64,000 bases of DNA from Nostoc sp. 'Peltigera membranacea cyanobiont' N6 (GCF_002949735.1 NZ_CP026681.1:7656501-7720500); one strand, 5' to 3'. Positions 49,376 to 58,329 are shown, numbered from the stretch's first letter. The notes: a model not told the origin generated them from the sequence alone. Made by a program: numbers and translations.

Positions 49376-49927
49376 GATGGAAGATGCTTTTCTCAAACGA
49401 ATCATTACAGGATTACTAAGTTATTTCTAACTCTGAAACTTTGCTTGTCGGATTGATAATTCCACGTAACTTTATGTGAAGTTTTTATGTTCAAGTCTCT
49501 TCGGAAAATATCCTTTTTGATTGGTATATATAAAGTTTTGTTAATGCGAAGGGGTTTTGATAGTGGTAGTATTATGTCGAAAGATTAAGCTAGTGTTTGT
49601 TAGTTCTTGAGAAGTAAGCTAGGTCAATCTAATTAAACATAAAACGCTCAGGAGATAGATTCCCAAGTTTTGGTGAGAAATCGGCGATCTAGTTACTACA
49701 TGGTTACTATGTTGATACCCACGTACTTAATTAGGGCGGTATTGCTGCCAAAAGTTTGGTTCTACTGGCTTCCGTACTAAAGCTGCAAATGCGTAGACAT
49801 CACTTCGTCTAAAATTATATGCAGGAGCAATTGGCACGCAAAAACTGCGCTATTGTGACCAAAGCCAAGTTGAACTAGCATCTAAAATTGCTAACTATGT
49901 GACAAAGCTTCTGGCTAAAATAGGGCT
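49376..49927. other. 552-bp spacer upstream of polA
   Basis: A divergent promoter region for the PEP-CTERM gene and polA. It is mostly AT-rich, with GGTATATATAAAG (about 49525) as a possible -10 region. There are no large repeats and no ORF with gene-like features. Translated fragments near 49740-49920 gave nothing recognisable. Confidence 0.35.
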
Positions 49928-52864
49928 ATGTCTGAAACTTTCACATCTGTAACTGCAACACGCCCCACGTTCATCCTTGTAGATGGACACTCCCTGGCTT
50001 ATCGTTCATACTTTGCTTTCGCCAAAGGGCGAGATGGAGGACTGCGTACTAAAGCAGGGATTCCGACGAGTATATGTTTTGGTTTTGTGAAGTGCCTGCT
50101 TGAGGTAATGGCAACACAACAGCCCCAAGCAATGGCGATCGCTTTTGATTTGGGTGAGGCCACTTTTCGCCACGAAGCTGACGAGACTTATAAAGCCGAT
50201 CGCAAAGAAACGCCGGAAGACTTCATTCCCGACTTAGCAAACCTGCATGAGTTGCTAAATGGCTTCAATCTACCAATTTTCACTGCCCCTGGTTTTGAGG
50301 CTGATGATGTTTTAGGAACCTTAGCACAGCGAGTAACTGTGGCTGGGTATAGGGTGAAGATTCTCACAGGCGATCGCGATTTATTTCAACTGATCGACTC
50401 TGACAAAGAAATCACTGTTCTGAATTTTAGTCCAGATGCCATAAAACGCTCTACAAATAGCATTACGGAATTTGAAGCAGAACAAGTCAAAGAGAAGATG
50501 GGTGTTTTACCTTCACAAATTATCGATTTTAAAGCTCTTTGTGGTGATAAATCAGATAATATTCCTGGAGTCAAGGGAATTGGGGAAAAAACAGCAGTGC
50601 AACTGCTAAATACCTATGGTTCCCTTGAGAATATTTATGCAGCGTTAGATGAAATTAAAGGCGCAACTCAGAAAAAACTAGCAAGTGGTAAAGAAGATGC
50701 CGATAAATCTCGCTATTTGGCAACCATAGTTTTAGATGTTCCTTTAGAAATTAATTTAGAAGATTGCAAATTAAAAGGTTTTGATATAAACGTCTTATCC
50801 CCCATTTTAGAAAAATTAGAGTTCAAGTCTTTTTTAGGTAGGATTAACGACCTACAGCAACGTTTTGGTGGACAATTTGAAGAAAAGCAAGAAGCTAAAA
50901 CAGACGCAATTAATCTTCACTCCGAATTGAAGGATGATGAAGATAATGATTTGTGGTTTTTTAGTGCTAGTGATACAGCAGCAGTTGCACTAAAATCTAT
51001 TTCTCCGATTACACCACGCATCATCAACACTGAAGCAAAACTAACTGAGTTAGTGAAACTTTTGCAAACATTCACTAACCCAGAGATTCCCGTTGCTTGG
51101 GATACTGAAACTACCTCTTTAGAACCAAGAGATGCTGAGTTAGTAGGAATTGGTTGTTGTTGGGGAACGCAACCGGATGAAGTAGCCTATATTCCTATGG
51201 GGCATAAAACTGGGGAAAATTTGCATAAAGATTTGGTGCTAGAAGCATTACGCCCAATTCTCGAAAGTGCTGATTATCCCAAAGCTTTACAGAATGCCAA
51301 ATTTGACCGCTTAGTTTTAAAGTGTCAAGGGATTAATTTAGCGGGAGTAGTGTTTGATCCCATGCTGGCAAGTTACATTCTAAATCCAGACTCAAGTCAT
51401 AATTTGATGGATTTAGGCCAGCGATATTTGGGATTGATAGCAAAAAGTTACTTAGATTTAGTTCCTAAAGGTAAAACCATCGCTGATATAAATATTCCAG
51501 CCGTTGCAGATTACTGCGGTATGGATGCTTATTCTACTTTTGGGTTAGTGGCGAAATTGCGTGAGGAACTGGATCAAATTCCAACTTTGTCTAAGCTATT
51601 GGTGGAAGTGGAACAGCCGCTAGAAGCAGTTTTGGCTCAAATGGAATACACGGGTGTCCGCATTAATTCAGCTTATTTAAAAGAACTTTCACAGCATTTA
51701 GAAACTGAGTTAGCTAGGTTAAAAGAGGAAGCGACTGAAATAGCTGGAGAAAATTTTAACTTAGGTTCTCCTAAACAATTGAGCCAAATCTTGTTTGAAA
51801 AGTTGGGGTTAAGTACCAGACATTCTCGAAAAATTCAAACAGGCTTTTCTACAGACGCAGCAACACTAGAAAGACTCCAAGAAGATGATAACAGTGGTTT
51901 TGTTGAGGCGATTATTGAATATCGCACCTTATCTAAATTAAAATCTACTTATGTTGATGCCTTACCTGTATTGGTGCGTCCAGATACGCAGCGAGTGCAT
52001 ACTGATTTTAATCAAGCAGCAACATCAACTGGTAGATTATCTTCTTCTAATCCGAATTTACAAAATATCCCCATTCGCACAGCTTTTAGTCGCCAAATTC
52101 GGAAGGCATTTTTGCCAGAATCTGGGTGGTTAATGGTGGCTGCTGATTACTCACAAATTGAACTACGAATTTTGGCTCATTTGAGTCAAGAGCCGATATT
52201 AGTGCAAGCATATCAACAAAATGAAGATGTTCACACTGTTACCGCGCGGTTAGTATTTGAAAAAGAAAATATCACCTCAGAAGAACGAGGGATGGCAAAA
52301 ACTATCAATTTTGGCGTGATTTATGGAATGGGTTCTCTCAGGTTTTCGCGCTCAACTGGGATAGATAAGAACATTGCTAACGAGTTCATTAAGCGGTTTA
52401 ATGAACGATATCCTAAAGTTTTTGGATATTTGGAGCAAGTAAAAAAAGAAGCGATCGCTCTTGGTTATGTAGAAACTATTCTCGGTCGTCGTCGTTATTT
52501 TGATTTTACTAATAACAGTTTACGCAAATTAAAAGGCAGTAACCCAGAAGATATCGATCTGAGTAAATTGAAGAATTTGGGCCCTTATGATGCGGGTTTA
52601 CTACGCTCGGCTGCTAATGCACCAATTCAAGGTTCAAACGCTGATATTATCAAAATTGCAATGGTAAGATTGCATGAGGTTTTGAAGAACTATCAGGCGC
52701 GTTTGTTGTTGCAAGTACACGATGAATTAGTGTTTGAAATTCCCCCTGATGAGTGGGATGAATTACAACTGCAAATTAAGTCGGTGATGGAAAATGCAGT
52801 CGAGTTGAGTGTGCCATTGCTGGTAGAGGCGCGTGTTGGTGAAAATTGGATGGATACAAAGTAA
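49928..52864 (+). CDS. polA: DNA polymerase I
   Basis: 978 residues. The 5'-3' exonuclease (flap nuclease) spans about 15-300 (FILVDGHSLAYRSYFAF, GFEADDVLGTLA, GDRDLFQL, GDKSDNIPGVKGIGEKTA). The 3'-5' proofreading domain spans about 370-560; its first motif AWDTETTSLEPRDAELVGIG (DxE) is intact, as are NAKFDRLVLK and DYCGMDAYST, so proofreading should be active. The family A polymerase spans about 600-978, with DYSQIELRILAHLSQEP (motif A), KTINFGVIYGMG (motif B) and LLLQVHDELVFEIP (motif C). It fills gaps in repair and Okazaki-fragment maturation. The ATG at 49928 is well placed. Monocistronic, with a hairpin about 86 bp past the stop. Confidence 0.97.
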   Translation: MSETFTSVTATRPTFILVDGHSLAYRSYFAFAKGRDGGLRTKAGIPTSICFGFVKCLLEVMATQQPQAMAIAFDLGEATFRHEADETYKADRKETPEDFIPDLANLHELLNGFNLPIFTAPGFEADDVLGTLAQRVTVAGYRVKILTGDRDLFQLIDSDKEITVLNFSPDAIKRSTNSITEFEAEQVKEKMGVLPSQIIDFKALCGDKSDNIPGVKGIGEKTAVQLLNTYGSLENIYAALDEIKGATQKKLASGKEDADKSRYLATIVLDVPLEINLEDCKLKGFDINVLSPILEKLEFKSFLGRINDLQQRFGGQFEEKQEAKTDAINLHSELKDDEDNDLWFFSASDTAAVALKSISPITPRIINTEAKLTELVKLLQTFTNPEIPVAWDTETTSLEPRDAELVGIGCCWGTQPDEVAYIPMGHKTGENLHKDLVLEALRPILESADYPKALQNAKFDRLVLKCQGINLAGVVFDPMLASYILNPDSSHNLMDLGQRYLGLIAKSYLDLVPKGKTIADINIPAVADYCGMDAYSTFGLVAKLREELDQIPTLSKLLVEVEQPLEAVLAQMEYTGVRINSAYLKELSQHLETELARLKEEATEIAGENFNLGSPKQLSQILFEKLGLSTRHSRKIQTGFSTDAATLERLQEDDNSGFVEAIIEYRTLSKLKSTYVDALPVLVRPDTQRVHTDFNQAATSTGRLSSSNPNLQNIPIRTAFSRQIRKAFLPESGWLMVAADYSQIELRILAHLSQEPILVQAYQQNEDVHTVTARLVFEKENITSEERGMAKTINFGVIYGMGSLRFSRSTGIDKNIANEFIKRFNERYPKVFGYLEQVKKEAIALGYVETILGRRRYFDFTNNSLRKLKGSNPEDIDLSKLKNLGPYDAGLLRSAANAPIQGSNADIIKIAMVRLHEVLKNYQARLLLQVHDELVFEIPPDEWDELQLQIKSVMENAVELSVPLLVEARVGENWMDTK

Positions 52865-52950
52865 GCGATCGGAAATCGCGGCTACACTAACAAAGTCCGC
52901 AGATTACACTTGCGCTGCGCTTCTCGCACCACGCAGACTCCAGGAATTTG

Positions 52951-52970
52951 AAACCCACGGAGGTGGGTTT
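52951..52970 (+). terminator. Hairpin after polA within a dispersed repeat
   Basis: AAACCCAC (52951-52958) and GTGGGTTT (52963-52970) form an 8-bp stem, followed by TGTCTGT. It is part of a longer repeat-like block (CACGCAGACTCCAGGAATTT ... CACGAATTCCATTCG). Confidence 0.6.
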
Positions 52971-53009
52971 TGTCTGTATAGCCACGAATTCCATTCGCCT
53001 GGGCAAGAG

Positions 53010-53408
53010 TTAGCCGCCACGCTTCAGCGCTGCTTCAATCTGCTGTAATTCCTTCTCTAAACGATTTTTGAGTTTTTCGGGTACGGGACGATTTGGGTAA
53101 GAACTGTAGTGTCCAGCCAGGGAATTAAGGGCTGTCCGCATAGTTGTAAAGGAGCTAAGTCCAGAAACAGAGTTAACTCGCTGATAGCGAGCCGAAAAGT
53201 CATTAATTTTCTGACGCGCTTCTGCTTGAACTGCTGTTTTGTCTGATGAATCTTGTGATAGATTCAGAGCTTGTCTCATAACATTGACCACAGCTAAGGT
53301 GTCTTGGCGATAATCCCCAGTCAAACTATCTGGACTGCCAGAACAGCCCATTAAGCCAATAGCTACAACCAAAACCAGCGCAAGCAAACGCGACCAATAG
53401 CGCTTCAT
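53010..53408 (-). CDS. psb27: Photosystem II assembly lipoprotein Psb27
   Basis: A thylakoid-lumen lipoprotein that binds CP43 in assembling or repairing photosystem II before the Mn cluster is built. From the ATG at 53408 it has 132 residues (two further codons are open upstream). The signal peptide MKRYWSRLLALVLVVAIGLM ends in the lipobox LMGC, with the acylated Cys near residue 22. The mature part is a four-helix bundle with family blocks LTGDYRQDTLAVVNVMRQAL, RQKINDFSARYQR, SSFTTMRTALNSLAGHYSSY and RPVPEKLKNRLEKELQQIE. Length is normal. It reads toward polA's 3' end (convergent). Confidence 0.93.
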   Translation of the reverse strand: MKRYWSRLLALVLVVAIGLMGCSGSPDSLTGDYRQDTLAVVNVMRQALNLSQDSSDKTAVQAEARQKINDFSARYQRVNSVSGLSSFTTMRTALNSLAGHYSSYPNRPVPEKLKNRLEKELQQIEAALKRGG

Positions 53409-53594
53409 ATGCATTAATTAAAAGAATACGTAAATCAACGTCTATCCTATCTTGGATTGGTAACTTGGGGATCAATTGAGGGTGAAATTTTCAACGCAGA
53501 GGAGCGCGGAGGTAAGCGCAGAGGCACGCAGAGAATTCGCTACGAATCAATGAAATGTTGTACTTAGAGTTATGGGATTAGAGGTTGAGAGGAT

Positions 53595-54293
53595 TTAATT
53601 AACTAAGTTTCCCTGCTTTAATTTCTGCAATCTCAGCATTGTAATACATATCATCAGCCACAAAAAGCCGACTCCATAACCTGCAATTATGTCTGTGGGC
53701 CAATGGACTCCTAAATATAAGCGGCTAATACCAATTGCAGCAATTAATATAACTGTCAAACTGTAAATAAATTTGGCAAAACGAGGATAGTGAGTTGCCA
53801 ATTCGTGAGCAATAAAACCATAAAGCACCATTGAACCTAGTGCATGTCCGCTAGGAAAACTAAAAGATTTTTCAGAAATCAGGCGATGCCATAGTTCAGG
53901 GCGAGGTTTAGAAAAAAATAACTTTAGTCCTGTATTTAAAATGAATCCTCCCAGGCAAGCAAGGATAAAAAATTTTGCTTCTTCTCGATAACGCCGCCAC
54001 CAAAGTAATAATAGATTAACGCCGACAACGATGACCACTGTAGTAGGATTACCAAGATTTGTAATAAACAGCATTAAATTATCTAAATTTGGATTGGCAA
54101 ACTGATGTAGCCATAACAGGAAAGTAGTATCAAATCTAAAAGCATCTCGCTCTAAAACCTCTTCAGCTATTTTTGCTAAAACAAAAAGTATTAGCAGACA
54201 ACTAGCAAGTCCGACAATACCAATTGTGGCAATTAAGGGAGCCAAACGAGGGTGTATATGAAGCAACCAGAAATTAGAAATTTGTCGGAGCAT
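53595..54293 (-). CDS. PAP2-family membrane phosphatase
   Basis: A 232-residue integral membrane phosphatase with about six hydrophobic segments. The complete tripartite acid-phosphatase motif is visible: KLFFSKPRP (KX6RP, about 118-126), PSGH in SFSFPSGHALGSM (about 145) and SRLYLGVHWPTD (SRX5HX3D, about 194-205). Family substrates are phosphatidic acid, phosphatidylglycerol phosphate or undecaprenyl pyrophosphate; none can be chosen from sequence. It is followed 22 bp upstream on the same strand by the DUF347 gene, so the two may be co-transcribed. Confidence 0.92.
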   Translation of the reverse strand: MLRQISNFWLLHIHPRLAPLIATIGIVGLASCLLILFVLAKIAEEVLERDAFRFDTTFLLWLHQFANPNLDNLMLFITNLGNPTTVVIVVGVNLLLLWWRRYREEAKFFILACLGGFILNTGLKLFFSKPRPELWHRLISEKSFSFPSGHALGSMVLYGFIAHELATHYPRFAKFIYSLTVILIAAIGISRLYLGVHWPTDIIAGYGVGFLWLMICITMLRLQKLKQGNLVN

Positions 54294-54315
54294 ACTTTGA
54301 TTTTATTCATTATGC

Positions 54316-55068
54316 TTAAACGGATCGCTCAATTGGGTGAGGCACTTTTTTCTCCTTTCGCACGGAAAAGAATAGGACAACTGCCAGCAGGATAAAGGCG
54401 ATCGCAGAAGCATATTCCCTTGGCAGTGATAGACCGCCATTTTTGACTGGTTTGGTCAGAAAATCTCCGAAGGTGGCTCCGAAGGGACGTGTGAAGATGA
54501 ATGCAAGCCAAAATAGCAGGATATCGCTCAACTTTGTTACGTAGTGAAGAGCAATGACAACACCAATAACGCTAGCTGTCACCAATGCGCCCTGGATATA
54601 GCTGAGTCCTAAGTTGCTTGTGAGAAAGTCACCAAAGGCTGTTCCCAAACTGTTGGAGAACACCACAGCCAGCCAGTAGGTAGTCTCTGCATCTTTCCTC
54701 ATAATCGGATAAACGCTCAGATTGCGATCGCGATAGTACCAGATGCTAAGAACGCTTAAAAGACCAGCTACCAGGATAAGCGATCCCAGTGCATAGCCAA
54801 GCCCAAGAGATCGATCCATCAGGTCTGAAACTTCCGTTCCGGCTGTGGTTGTAGCGATAATGGCTGTCCAATAAAGCGCTGGACGATATCTGTCTGATTG
54901 AATTTGAAAAAACAGGAGAATAGCCAGAATAGCGAAGGTTATGGCAAAGGCTACGTAATACCCCAGTCCAAGAGACATTGAGATGAAGTCACCAGCTGTT
55001 TCGCCGAGTGTCGTAGCGATGATCTTCATAATCCAGAAGAAAATCGTGACTTTTGCAACTTTATTCAT
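54316..55068 (-). CDS. DUF347 repeat membrane protein (COG4705-like)
   Basis: A membrane protein of about 250 residues with eight or so hydrophobic segments. Four internal repeats of the DUF347 kind are seen: TLGETAGDFISMSLGLGYYV, TTAGTEVSDLMDRSLGLGYA, SLGTAFGDFLTSNLGLSYIQ and FGATFGDFLTKPVKNGGLSL. Each has the T/G-x-x-x-GDFL-x-x-LGLGY pattern, with an acidic residue in the membrane. The ATG at 55068 (MNKVAKVTIFFWIMK) is preferred to the upstream frame start at 55185, whose first 39 residues lack membrane-protein character. The function of this family is not established; repeated intramembrane Asp/Glu suggests a transporter. It stands 22 bp before the PAP2 gene. Confidence 0.83.
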   Translation of the reverse strand: MNKVAKVTIFFWIMKIIATTLGETAGDFISMSLGLGYYVAFAITFAILAILLFFQIQSDRYRPALYWTAIIATTTAGTEVSDLMDRSLGLGYALGSLILVAGLLSVLSIWYYRDRNLSVYPIMRKDAETTYWLAVVFSNSLGTAFGDFLTSNLGLSYIQGALVTASVIGVVIALHYVTKLSDILLFWLAFIFTRPFGATFGDFLTKPVKNGGLSLPREYASAIAFILLAVVLFFSVRKEKKVPHPIERSV

Positions 55069-55200
55069 TTTTTTGACGATAAAAAATAGTAAGTCATCGT
55101 AGAGAATGCTGACTGTTGTTGCGATCGCTTCCCACAGGCATCGCAAATTACCAAGTAACACCAATTTGAAAAAACAATGCGACAAATAGACTATTTGTAG

Positions 55201-55220
55201 AGACGCGATTCATCGCGTCT
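55201..55220. repeat. 20-bp palindrome AGACGCGAT-TC-ATCGCGTCT (intergenic copy)
   Basis: Fourth copy of the palindrome found at 13510, 18984 and 21291, here upstream of the DUF347 gene. Confidence 0.85.
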
Positions 55221-55292
55221 TGAGTTGATCCAAGGATGTGTTGCAATCATTAATTGAATTGGTAAGTAGAACAGGGTAAATAATTAAAGGTT

Positions 55293-55340
55293 TGTAGTGA
55301 GAACTTTAGTTCTCAAATCAGGACTAAAGTCCTTACTACG
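55293..55340. repeat. inverted repeat GTAGTGAGAAC...GTCCTTACTAC
   Basis: GTAGTGAGAACTTTAGTTCT and AGGACTAAAGTCCTTACTAC form an interrupted, cruciform-like inverted repeat with two internal stems (GAACTTTAGTTC and GGACTAAAGTCC). It is related to the element at 24390. This is dispersed repetitive DNA in the spacer between the DUF347 and PepSY genes. Confidence 0.7.
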
Positions 55341-55460
55341 AACTGATTTTCGCTAAAGTTACATTACATAGTTTTTTTCAAGTCGTTCTACTTATAACAA
55401 CAGATGAAAGTTAGCTGTGTTGTCATAAATTATTGAGTGATTTTACTTTACACAGCAAAA

Positions 55461-55477
55461 GTCAAGAAATAGTCAAG
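55461..55477. promoter_or_regulatory. putative OmpR-type operator, distal site
   Basis: GTCAAG is repeated with an 11-bp period (GTCAAGAAATAGTCAAG), the spacing expected for a dimer of an OmpR/PhoB-family regulator. A near-identical inverted copy lies 86 bp downstream. It lies upstream of the PepSY gene. Confidence 0.5.
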
Positions 55478-55563
55478 ATTTAATTGAAAATATAATTTTC
55501 TCAGAATAGAGATGCTAAGAATAGCTGAAATATTTCAATGTTTGATATTGAATTAAAAACATT

Positions 55564-55580
55564 CTTGACTACTTCTTGAC
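55564..55580. promoter_or_regulatory. putative OmpR-type operator, proximal site
   Basis: CTTGACTACTTCTTGAC matches the reverse complement of the distal site at 16 of 17 positions, again with an 11-bp period. It ends 53 bp before the PepSY gene start, a normal activator position. Confidence 0.5.
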
Positions 55581-55633
55581 TTTTATTACTTACTGTGAAG
55601 ATACAAACCTAGAATTCAAGGGATTTTTCAAGT

Positions 55634-56104
55634 ATGAGAACTTCAACAAAACTCATTTTGACAGCAGCTTGTATTGGTACTTTGGGATTCGCTGGATTGT
55701 CGAGAGTGGTATTTGCAAAACAACCACAATCTTTTGTAGCAATTGCACCTCAACACCATAGTACTATCCAAATTGCTGAAGCTAGTGATGGAGATGGTGA
55801 AAAAAATGACGATGCAGAAGAACAGCAAGAAGCAGCAAAACTGCAACCGTTAGCTAAAATTACAGCACAACAAGCACAGCAAACTGTTGAAGCATCTGTG
55901 GGAGGTAAAGCGAAAAGTGTTAAACTTGAAAATGAAGATGGCAACTTAGTTTATTCGGTAGAAATTGGTCAGCAAGATGTTAAGGTAGATGCTGGTAATG
56001 GCAAAGTTATCTACGCTGAGAATGCTAACCAACAAGATGAGAAGAATGAAGCTACTCGTCCCAAGAGTAGTATTCAAGTTAAAGAAACTAATGATGATAA
56101 ATAA
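55634..56104 (+). CDS. Secreted PepSY-domain protein
   Basis: A 156-residue exported protein. The signal peptide MRTSTKLILTAACIGTLGFA, then GLSRVVFAK, is probably cleaved after VFA. A Gln/Glu-rich acidic linker (GDGEKNDDAEEQQEAAKLQP) follows. The PepSY domain spans about 75-135 (AKITAQQAQQTVEASVGGKA, VKLENEDGNLVYSVEIGQQD, VKVDAGNGKVIYAEN). The tail is charged. PepSY domains are thought to modulate proteases or extracytoplasmic sensing and often accompany two-component systems. The gene converges with the histidine kinase and response regulator downstream, with a 14-bp gap. The paired GTCAAG sites upstream suggest that this regulator may control it. The start has only a weak AAGGGA. Confidence 0.87.
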   Translation: MRTSTKLILTAACIGTLGFAGLSRVVFAKQPQSFVAIAPQHHSTIQIAEASDGDGEKNDDAEEQQEAAKLQPLAKITAQQAQQTVEASVGGKAKSVKLENEDGNLVYSVEIGQQDVKVDAGNGKVIYAENANQQDEKNEATRPKSSIQVKETNDDK

Positions 56105-56118
56105 GTAGGGAATTGAAT

Positions 56119-57351
56119 TTATGGAGTTGGTAAACGCACAGTAAAACAACTACCAACTCCTAATTGACTCGTAACACTAATTAATCCACCGTGATTTTTG
56201 GCAATAGCTTGAGCGATCGCTAGCCCTAAACCAGAACCACCTGACCAATAAGAACGAGACTGATCTGCTCGCCAAAAACGCTCAAAAACTTTGTCGATAT
56301 GCTCTGGTGCAATTCCGACACCTGTATCTTGTAGGTTGACATAAAGATGGGAACCTACACGACTGGTTTTAATTTCAACTACGCCTTCTGATGGTGTGTA
56401 ATGGAGTGCATTTTCAACTAAATTAGTAAACAGTCGCGTTAATTGAATTGAATTACCTATTAGTTGAAGATTAGGAATTAATTGAATTTTCAAGTTAATT
56501 TGTTTAGCTTCAGCTTGAGGTTTATATAGTTGGATTAGGTTCTCTAACATTGACGTTAAATTGAGAGTATCCCTATTTTGAGGGGAAACTCTATCAGTGC
56601 GTGCTAGCATCAATAAGTCTTCTGTAAGGCGAGTCATCTGGTTAGTAGCGTTGGCGATCGCCTGAAACTTCTCTGCATCTTTTGGTCCTATTTCTTCTGG
56701 ATATTCTAGCGGTAACTCAGCATTAATTTTGATCGCCATTAACGGACTACGTAGTTCGTGTGAAGCATCAGCAGTAAACTGTTTAAGCTTTTCAAAACTC
56801 TCTTCAATAGGTTGCATTGCTTGACGAGTTAACAAAATTCCGCCAATACTACTCAGAACCAAAGTTATAATAATGCCACCGCCTAATCCCCAGTCCAGTT
56901 TTTCAAGGGTTTCATTAAATTCTTCCAAAGATTGGCTTACCCTTACATATCCAACTAGCTCACCATTATCGCTAGCAATAATTGGTACAGTCACTACTTG
57001 GATAGGAACTTTACCTTTCTGAATTTGTACTATTTTATTTGGTAAAAAAGGTAAAGTTAAAACAGTTTTTCCTTGTTGGGTAATTAAATTTCCCTGAATA
57101 TCAAACCACTGTAATGCTTCATGATAAGCAATTAAGTCTTGTGGACGAAAGTCACTTTCAATCGTCAGGCGACCTTTTTCAAACTCCACATTTGCAGCCG
57201 CACCTTTCCCTATGGCTGTGAGTTTATCTGTGATTTGTTCAGTTAAGCTGCGAGTGAATGCAAATCGGACTGCGATCGCGAATATTCCCAGCAGCGATGC
57301 GAACACCCCTAAGTAAGACAACAATAAACGATATCTGATTCTTTGAAACAC
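56119..57351 (-). CDS. Sensor histidine kinase of an OmpR-type two-component system
   Basis: 410 residues. TM1 is at about 9-31, a short periplasmic sensor at about 32-150, and TM2 at about 153-176 with a HAMP-like junction. The H-box ADASHELRSPLMAIKINAEL is at about 195-214, the N-box RLFTNLVENALHYTP near 310, then DTGVGIAPEH and GGSGLGLAIAQAIAKNHGG. It is a classical QseC/RstB-type kinase with all motifs intact. It lies downstream of its response regulator on the same strand, with an 81-bp gap that holds five tandem TACGAAT heptamers. The convergent PepSY gene ends 14 bp away, so the three genes look like one sensory locus. Confidence 0.94.
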   Translation of the reverse strand: MFQRIRYRLLLSYLGVFASLLGIFAIAVRFAFTRSLTEQITDKLTAIGKGAAANVEFEKGRLTIESDFRPQDLIAYHEALQWFDIQGNLITQQGKTVLTLPFLPNKIVQIQKGKVPIQVVTVPIIASDNGELVGYVRVSQSLEEFNETLEKLDWGLGGGIIITLVLSSIGGILLTRQAMQPIEESFEKLKQFTADASHELRSPLMAIKINAELPLEYPEEIGPKDAEKFQAIANATNQMTRLTEDLLMLARTDRVSPQNRDTLNLTSMLENLIQLYKPQAEAKQINLKIQLIPNLQLIGNSIQLTRLFTNLVENALHYTPSEGVVEIKTSRVGSHLYVNLQDTGVGIAPEHIDKVFERFWRADQSRSYWSGGSGLGLAIAQAIAKNHGGLISVTSQLGVGSCFTVRLPTP

Positions 57352-57393
57352 ATTATCTAATCTTGTAGGATGGGCATCTTGCCCGTCTCTGGC

Positions 57394-57428
57394 TACGAAT
57401 TACGAATTACGAATTACGAATTACGAAT
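57394..57428. repeat. five tandem heptamers TACGAAT
   Basis: Five perfect copies of TACGAAT lie between the response regulator and histidine kinase genes, inside the presumed operon. Next to it, GGGCATCTTGCCC (57371-57383) forms a small stem. Variation in copy number could change the spacing or coupling of the two genes. Confidence 0.9.
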
Positions 57429-57432
57429 TATT

Positions 57433-58107
57433 TTACTTTTTTCCTAGACGATAACCTATGCCATAGATATTTTCAATCAGGTCTTCTGAACTTCCAGATG
57501 CTCTAAGTTTATTCCGCAAATTTGTAATATGAGTTTTAATACTTCCTTCTCCCGAAGATTTATCAAAGTCCCACAATTTATCAAAAATCACCGAACGAGT
57601 GACAACTTGATTTTGATGTTTCAAAAAATATTCTAATATCATATATTCTTTGGGAGTTAATGATATGATATTTTCGGCATAAGTAACCTGTTGAGTTGCT
57701 GGATCTAGTTGTAAATCACCGTGGATTAAAATCTGGGGACGAATCTCTGGAGTTCTTCTAGCTAAAGCCCTGATGCGTGCTGCTAACTCTTTTAATTCAA
57801 ATGGTTTAACTAAGTAATCATCAGCACCAGCATCGAGTCCGATAATTTTATCGCCTGTTGTATCTCGTGCCGTCAACATTAAAATCAGAACATTAAATGA
57901 AGCGGTGCGTAAACGCTTACATAGAGTAATTCCATCTAATTTAGGCAGCATTAAATCTAATAAAATTAGCTCATATAATGCTGATTGCGACCATTCCCAA
58001 GCTGTCAAACCGTCGGTTGTTATATCTACAATATGATGTTGTCGTCTTAAAAATTCGGCTAATGGCTTGGCAATGCGATCGTCATCTTCAACTATCAAAA
58101 TTCTCAT
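57433..58107 (-). CDS. OmpR/PhoB-family response regulator
   Basis: 224 residues from the ATG at 58107, which has GAGG nine bases upstream; a TTG at 58116 would add three residues. The receiver domain (about 1-115) has the acidic pocket IVEDDDR, phosphorylation site LILLDLMLPKLDG (Asp near 50), LTARDT and the conserved lysine in YLVKPF. The C-terminal winged helix (about 125-224) ends in VIFDKLWDFDKSSGEGSIKT, HITNLRNKLRA and GIGYRLG, typical for DNA-binding dimers on direct repeats with an 11-bp period. Such repeats occur upstream of the PepSY gene. It precedes its kinase in the same operon. Confidence 0.95.
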   Translation of the reverse strand: MRILIVEDDDRIAKPLAEFLRRQHHIVDITTDGLTAWEWSQSALYELILLDLMLPKLDGITLCKRLRTASFNVLILMLTARDTTGDKIIGLDAGADDYLVKPFELKELAARIRALARRTPEIRPQILIHGDLQLDPATQQVTYAENIISLTPKEYMILEYFLKHQNQVVTRSVIFDKLWDFDKSSGEGSIKTHITNLRNKLRASGSSEDLIENIYGIGYRLGKK

Positions 58108-58116
58108 AATGCTCAA

Positions 58117-58329
58117 CCTCTAAATTATTAGAGCTTGTAAACACTAGCAAAAGTTCACCGGAAGGCAACGCTCCGATTTTTCTCTGTGCCTCTGCGATTA
58201 AAAAGTAATTTATTGAATCACAGAGGCAAGGCAGCGCGGTCTTGGGGGTTTCCCCCATGACTGCCGCGCAGAGAACACAGAGTAAAGATATGGAAGAGGA
58301 ATTTTTTATCCACCTTGAAAGGACAACTC
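58117..58329. other. spacer with dispersed repeat
   Basis: About 58150-58290 contain TCTGTGCCTCTGCG, CACAGAGGCAAGGCAGCGCG, TTGGGGGTTTCCCCCATGAC (a GGGG/CCCC stem) and GCAGAGAACACAGAG. A related CAGAGGAGCGCGGAGG ... GCAGAGGCACGCAGAG block is at 53495-53535. This is dispersed repetitive DNA with an internal inverted repeat; no gene. Confidence 0.55.

Noticed and set aside
52833..53048. 71-codon ORF after polA
   Set aside because: It overlaps the polA end, spans the hairpin repeat and ends within psb27 on the other strand; a chance frame in repetitive DNA.
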